Source of the DNA: JANPII01 sp031424915
Lineage (GTDB): Bacteria; Pseudomonadota; Alphaproteobacteria; Rickettsiales; Midichloriaceae
Length of the DNA: 8,655 bases
Assembly: GCA_031424915.1 (NCBI GenBank)
Contig: JANPII010000173.1
Location: 1 to 8,655, forward strand
Direction: 5' to 3'
Below, piece after piece: positions 6,172 to 8,655 of this stretch. The position numbers and the translations under genes were made by a program. A model generated the notes under the pieces. That model made no database searches. It saw only the letters and a program-made list of their open reading frames with translations, and was not told where the DNA came from. The first letter of the stretch is position 1, and each line of letters opens with the position of its first letter.

Positions 6172-6200
6172 ATAATAGCACCAGCTTATGAAGCCTGCAA
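6172..6200 (-). promoter_or_regulatory. Candidate promoter of the NTF2-like gene, -35 TTGCAG / -10 TATTAT
   Basis: Read on the minus strand, TTGCAG (6195-6200) and TATTAT (6172-6177) are 17 bp apart. The -10 matches at 5/6, the -35 at 3/6. The start site would be near 6165, leaving a leader of about 23 bases with a GGAG Shine-Dalgarno before ATG 6142. The -35 lies in one arm of the inverted repeat 6192-6277. Confidence 0.4.
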
Positions 6201-6277
6201 TATCACCATCGTATTGTCACAAAATAAGTTGGATACAAAAAACCATTCGACCTCACAGAAGTATCACACTGCAGGCT
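6192..6277. repeat. Inverted repeat in the spacer upstream of the NTF2-like gene
   Basis: AGCCTGCA (6192-6199) is perfectly inverted at TGCAGGCT (6270-6277). Pairing extends partly inward, because the left arm continues ATATCAC and the inverse of the right arm continues GTGTGATAC. The 70-bp interior contains no reading frame. It could be a small palindromic element or a regulatory structure. It occupies the spacer between the two copies of the short repeat. Confidence 0.4.
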
Positions 6278-6288
6278 AAAAAGGAACA

Positions 6289-6325
6289 GCTTCAAATGCA
6301 TAATTATTTTCTAAATTTGGTCTAA
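6289..6325 (-). repeat. Short dispersed repeat, copy C, just after the mutase stop codon
   Basis: On the minus strand this starts 5 bases after the phosphomannomutase stop and runs from TTAGACCAAATTTAGAAAAT to GCATTTGAAGC. It differs from copy B at 4 of 37 positions. Its translation (PNLENNYAFEAVPF then stop) parallels the N-terminus of the NTF2-like protein. It could be a leftover of a duplicated gene start or an independent repeat insertion. Confidence 0.65.
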
Positions 6326-6330
6326 GTAGA

Positions 6331-7740
6331 TTAGAGGTCTATACTAACATTACACGCCGCTAAACAACTTTTAAGCTGGCTGATAGTCTCCTGAAGCGTT
6401 TTTATGTCTATACCTTCTGCCCTTGCGACAAGACAACTTTGTGTATTAGATGGCCGTAAGAGCCACCACCCCTGATCACTAGCCACACGCACCCCATCTA
6501 AATCAGAATATACAATCCCGTGAGCTTTTAAATACTCTTTTGCCTCTTTAATAATAGGGAACTTGCGTTCTTCAGGGCAATCTATTCTGATTTCTGGAGT
6601 ATTAATCATCTTAGGCAGCGCAGCTAACAATTCGCTGAGAGGCTTTGCTTGATACGCAACAATAGTCATCATTTTAGCCGCAGCAAATATTGCGTCATCA
6701 AAGCCGTAGTAATCTTCAGCAAAGAATAGATGCCCACTCATTTCTCCTGCCAGCAGCGCCCCTTCCTCTTTCATCTTCATCTTAATAAAGGAATGCCCCG
6801 TTTTCCATAAAATTGGAGTGCCTCCCCAGGCAGCAATTTGTTGCAACACTACATTACTGCTTTTTATATCAGCTACTATTTTCGCTCCCGGGTGCCGCAA
6901 CAGTAAGTCATTTGCTAACAACAATAAGAGATGATCGCCATATAAAATATTTCCTTTATCATCCACTACCCCTAAGCGATCGCCATCTCCATCGAAAGCA
7001 AACCCTATATCGCATTCTTCAGCCAAAACTAATTCTTGTAACTGTACAAGGTTGGCAGCTACGCTAGGATCAGGATGGTGGGCAGGAAAACTGCCATCCA
7101 CTATCTGATTAATTAATACATGTTGCCCAGGCAATTTGGAAACCAACTGCGGTAAAATAGTACCAACTACTCCATTTCCCGGGTCCCATGCTATCTTAAG
7201 AGGGCGCGCTACACTATTTAGGGAAATAAGTTTGGCAATATACGCGGGTACAATATCGCATTTTCGGATAGCTCCAGGCTGCAATGCTAGCCTAAACTCT
7301 CCTTTTGCTGCAATATCTCCTATCTCCAAGATTACTTCATCGAATACTGGATTGCCCCCCAATACTATCTTGAATCCATTTTCATTAGGTGGGTTATGCG
7401 AACCGGTAATCATAATCCCGCCCACTGCCTCTGTTATATAACAAGTAGCAAAATATAATAATGGCGTAGGCACCAACCCTACACAAATCACATCATATCC
7501 TGCATCACTCAAGCCCCGAACTAATGCTTGCTCTAATAGGGGTGAGCTAATACGCCCATCGTAGCCTACACAGATTGCCCCTTTGTGTCCTATTCGCGCA
7601 GCATATGTAGCATATGAAAGCCCAAGGTAGTATGCGTCATTTACGCCAAGGTTTATATCAATAACCCCTCGAATATCATATTTACGCAAAATACTGGCTA
7701 CGAATTTATGCGAAGCAACGTTCGCCATCACAGAGGACAT
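6331..7740 (-). CDS. Phosphomannomutase/phosphoglucomutase
   Basis: This cytoplasmic alpha-D-phosphohexomutase (469 aa) interconverts mannose-6-P/mannose-1-P or glucose-6-P/glucose-1-P, supplying sugar nucleotides for LPS or capsule. All four domains are recognisable. The phosphoserine loop is TGSHNP (112-117, Ser114). The Mg-binding loop is DGDGDR (250-255). KTGHSFIK (313-320) and GEMSGH (332-337) form the sugar-binding region. The C-terminal phosphate-binding loop is RPSNTQS (429-435). The length fits the ManB/AlgC (PMM/PGM) type of about 460 residues, not GlmM, whose active-site and sugar-loop motifs differ. Which sugar it prefers cannot be decided. The start is ATG 7740. A stop codon two codons upstream in frame rules out a longer form, and Met5 is the only close alternative. 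There is no strong Shine-Dalgarno. The gene begins 20 bp after the RNase D stop on the same strand, so co-transcription with rnd is likely. No terminator is obvious after it. Confidence 0.93.
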   Translation of the reverse strand: MSSVMANVASHKFVASILRKYDIRGVIDINLGVNDAYYLGLSYATYAARIGHKGAICVGYDGRISSPLLEQALVRGLSDAGYDVICVGLVPTPLLYFATCYITEAVGGIMITGSHNPPNENGFKIVLGGNPVFDEVILEIGDIAAKGEFRLALQPGAIRKCDIVPAYIAKLISLNSVARPLKIAWDPGNGVVGTILPQLVSKLPGQHVLINQIVDGSFPAHHPDPSVAANLVQLQELVLAEECDIGFAFDGDGDRLGVVDDKGNILYGDHLLLLLANDLLLRHPGAKIVADIKSSNVVLQQIAAWGGTPILWKTGHSFIKMKMKEEGALLAGEMSGHLFFAEDYYGFDDAIFAAAKMMTIVAYQAKPLSELLAALPKMINTPEIRIDCPEERKFPIIKEAKEYLKAHGIVYSDLDGVRVASDQGWWLLRPSNTQSCLVARAEGIDIKTLQETISQLKSCLAACNVSIDL

Positions 7741-7760
7741 TTAGTACATACCAAGTAATA

Positions 7761-8381
7761 TTAGTGAATAAAAATATCAAAGTCTAACCATCCACTAAGA
7801 TCTAGCGCCGCCCGTGCTGGGATAAACTCAAAACACTTGTGTGCCAACTCCATACGACCTTCACGTATCAGCATAGGGTTTAACGCGGCACGCAGTTGAT
7901 GTAGATATAAAACATCATAGCTGGCATATTCCATTTGTTCTTTAGTCAATAAGTCAGCACCCCAGTCTGAGCTGCGCTGTTGCTTTGACAACTTAATTCC
8001 TAGCAACTCCGCACACAAATCTTTTAAGCCATGCTGGTCTGAATAAGTTCTTGATAAACGTGATGCAATCTTAGTGCAGTATATATTGGTAAATTCTATC
8101 CCTAAATAGTGCATAAGAATTGCCACGTCAAATCGTGCAAAGTGGAAAAGCTTAGTACGGTGGGGATCACCTAATAAACGCTTCAAATTTGGCGAAGCAT
8201 CATACCTGCGCTGTGGGAAGTGCACTATATGAGCTTCACCATTGCCATTAGATATCTGAACTACACAAAGGCGGTCTCGCCAATTATTAAGGCCCATAGC
8301 TTCGGTATCTATAGCAATGTCCCCTTCAAGCTTAAAGTCTGTAGGTAAGTCATATTGATAGTAGCGCGTCTTGTCATCCAT
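7761..8381 (-). CDS. rnd: Ribonuclease D, short alphaproteobacterial form
   Basis: This DEDDy 3'-5' exoribonuclease is expected to trim the 3' ends of tRNA and other stable RNA in the cytoplasm. The catalytic set is complete: Asp25 and Glu27 in IAIDTEAMGL (Exo I), Asp85 in HFARFD (Exo II), and Tyr152 with Asp156 in the YxxxD motif YASYD (Exo III). At 206 aa it contains only the nuclease domain and lacks the HRDC domains of the roughly 375-aa E. coli enzyme; the short form is usual in Alphaproteobacteria. The start at ATG 8381 has AAGGA five bases upstream and is preceded by a promoter match at 8413-8441. The mutase gene follows 20 bp downstream. The rest of the chain (YCTKIASRL, HGLKDLC, LSKQQRSSDWG) is well conserved, so the gene looks fully functional. 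Confidence 0.94.
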   Translation of the reverse strand: MDDKTRYYQYDLPTDFKLEGDIAIDTEAMGLNNWRDRLCVVQISNGNGEAHIVHFPQRRYDASPNLKRLLGDPHRTKLFHFARFDVAILMHYLGIEFTNIYCTKIASRLSRTYSDQHGLKDLCAELLGIKLSKQQRSSDWGADLLTKEQMEYASYDVLYLHQLRAALNPMLIREGRMELAHKCFEFIPARAALDLSGWLDFDIFIH

Positions 8382-8412
8382 TTTAATCCTTTGTTATATC
8401 AAGAATGGAGGA

Positions 8413-8441
8413 ATCATATCAGAATTAATACCTGACTCCAA
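8413..8441 (-). promoter_or_regulatory. Candidate promoter of rnd and the mutase gene, -35 TTGGAG / -10 TATGAT
   Basis: Read on the minus strand, TTGGAG (8436-8441) and TATGAT (8413-8418) are separated by 17 bp. The -10 matches consensus at 5/6, the -35 at 3/6. The start site would be near 8406, giving a leader of about 25 bases that contains the AAGGA Shine-Dalgarno of rnd. Confidence 0.45.
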
Positions 8442-8508
8442 GTAGGTTGGTAGGGCATATTGTATAATATAAGCGAAATGCCAGTCGTATTTTGTTGTTA
8501 ACTAAACT

Positions 8509-8655
8509 CTACTGACATTGCACTTGGTTCAGCACCAACTGTAGCGGAGCTGTAGAAAGTGTTCCTCCACAACCTGTGGTAGTAGTTCCTAGGCCTAATA
8601 CGTCTATTGGAGTAGTGCCTAAATCATCTTGCTTAGAGCAACCTAATGCTAGGTT
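8509..8655 (-). CDS. Possible small lipoprotein, 5' end beyond the window
   Basis: The minus strand is open from the right edge for 48 codons, ending at TAG 8509-8511. The visible part starts NLALGCSKQDDLGTTPIDVL and ends PLQLVLNQVQCQ. ALGC followed by a polar, Gly/Thr-rich stretch resembles a lipobox (with A, not the commoner L, at -3), which suggests a small outer-membrane lipoprotein whose signal peptide begins just outside the window. The other two minus-strand frames contain early stops. I recognise no family. It lies 127 bp upstream of rnd on the same strand, but rnd seems to have its own promoter. A chance open frame cannot be excluded. Confidence 0.4.
   Translation of the reverse strand, partial: NLALGCSKQDDLGTTPIDVLGLGTTTTGCGGTLSTAPLQLVLNQVQCQ

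Noticed and set aside
6813..7441. Plus-strand frames opposite the phosphomannomutase gene
   Set aside because: They are antisense to the catalytic domains and have no plausible start signals.

Overview
The window looks like a piece of an AT-rich, repeat-littered alphaproteobacterial genome. The closest protein resemblances I can recall (the short 206-aa RNase D, the PMM/PGM-type mutase, the proteobacterial LTA-synthase-like sulfatase) fit Alphaproteobacteria. Dispersed palindromic repeats, long spacers and two decaying genes suggest a host-associated lineage such as Holosporales or Rickettsiales. That placement is inference from protein style and genome texture. No taxonomic marker is present.

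Layout. Bases 1-58 may hold the last codons of a plus-strand gene. Bases 59-485 are spacer with one copy of a ~100-bp palindromic repeat (127-230) and an imperfect hairpin (315-350). A minus-strand conserved hypothetical gene (486-1218) is frameshifted and cut short. Bases 1219-1820 form a 600-bp spacer holding a 79-bp inverted repeat, a short dispersed repeat, a good sigma70-type promoter followed by stem-forming sequence and a tiny GTG reading frame, and a second copy of the palindromic repeat. On the plus strand follow an LTA-synthase-family membrane sulfatase (1821-3704), a 275-bp spacer, and a complete ABC exporter half-transporter (3980-5758). Facing the exporter is a minus-strand NTF2/SnoaL-like gene (5765-6142) broken by one in-frame TAA. 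Then come two minus-strand genes 20 bp apart, a phosphomannomutase/phosphoglucomutase (6331-7740) and ribonuclease D (7761-8381). The 3' end of a possible small lipoprotein gene (8509-8655) runs off the right edge.

Function. The membrane sulfatase (phosphoglycerol or phosphoethanolamine transfer type), the MsbA-like exporter and the sugar-phosphate mutase could all serve the cell envelope, but they are not one operon and the link is inference. RNase D and the mutase probably form a two-gene transcription unit read from the promoter at 8413-8441.

Most notable are: (i) two copies of a palindromic element with 20-bp terminal inverted repeats; (ii) a short repeat present three times, one copy of which lies inside the N-terminal codons of the NTF2-like gene; (iii) a sharp base-composition switch inside the ABC transporter gene, with an AT-rich membrane half and a ~55-60% GC ATPase half; (iv) a promoter plus structured leader at 1489-1640 with no full gene behind it. 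I found no convincing new multi-gene system, CRISPR array, tRNA, rRNA or intact transposase.
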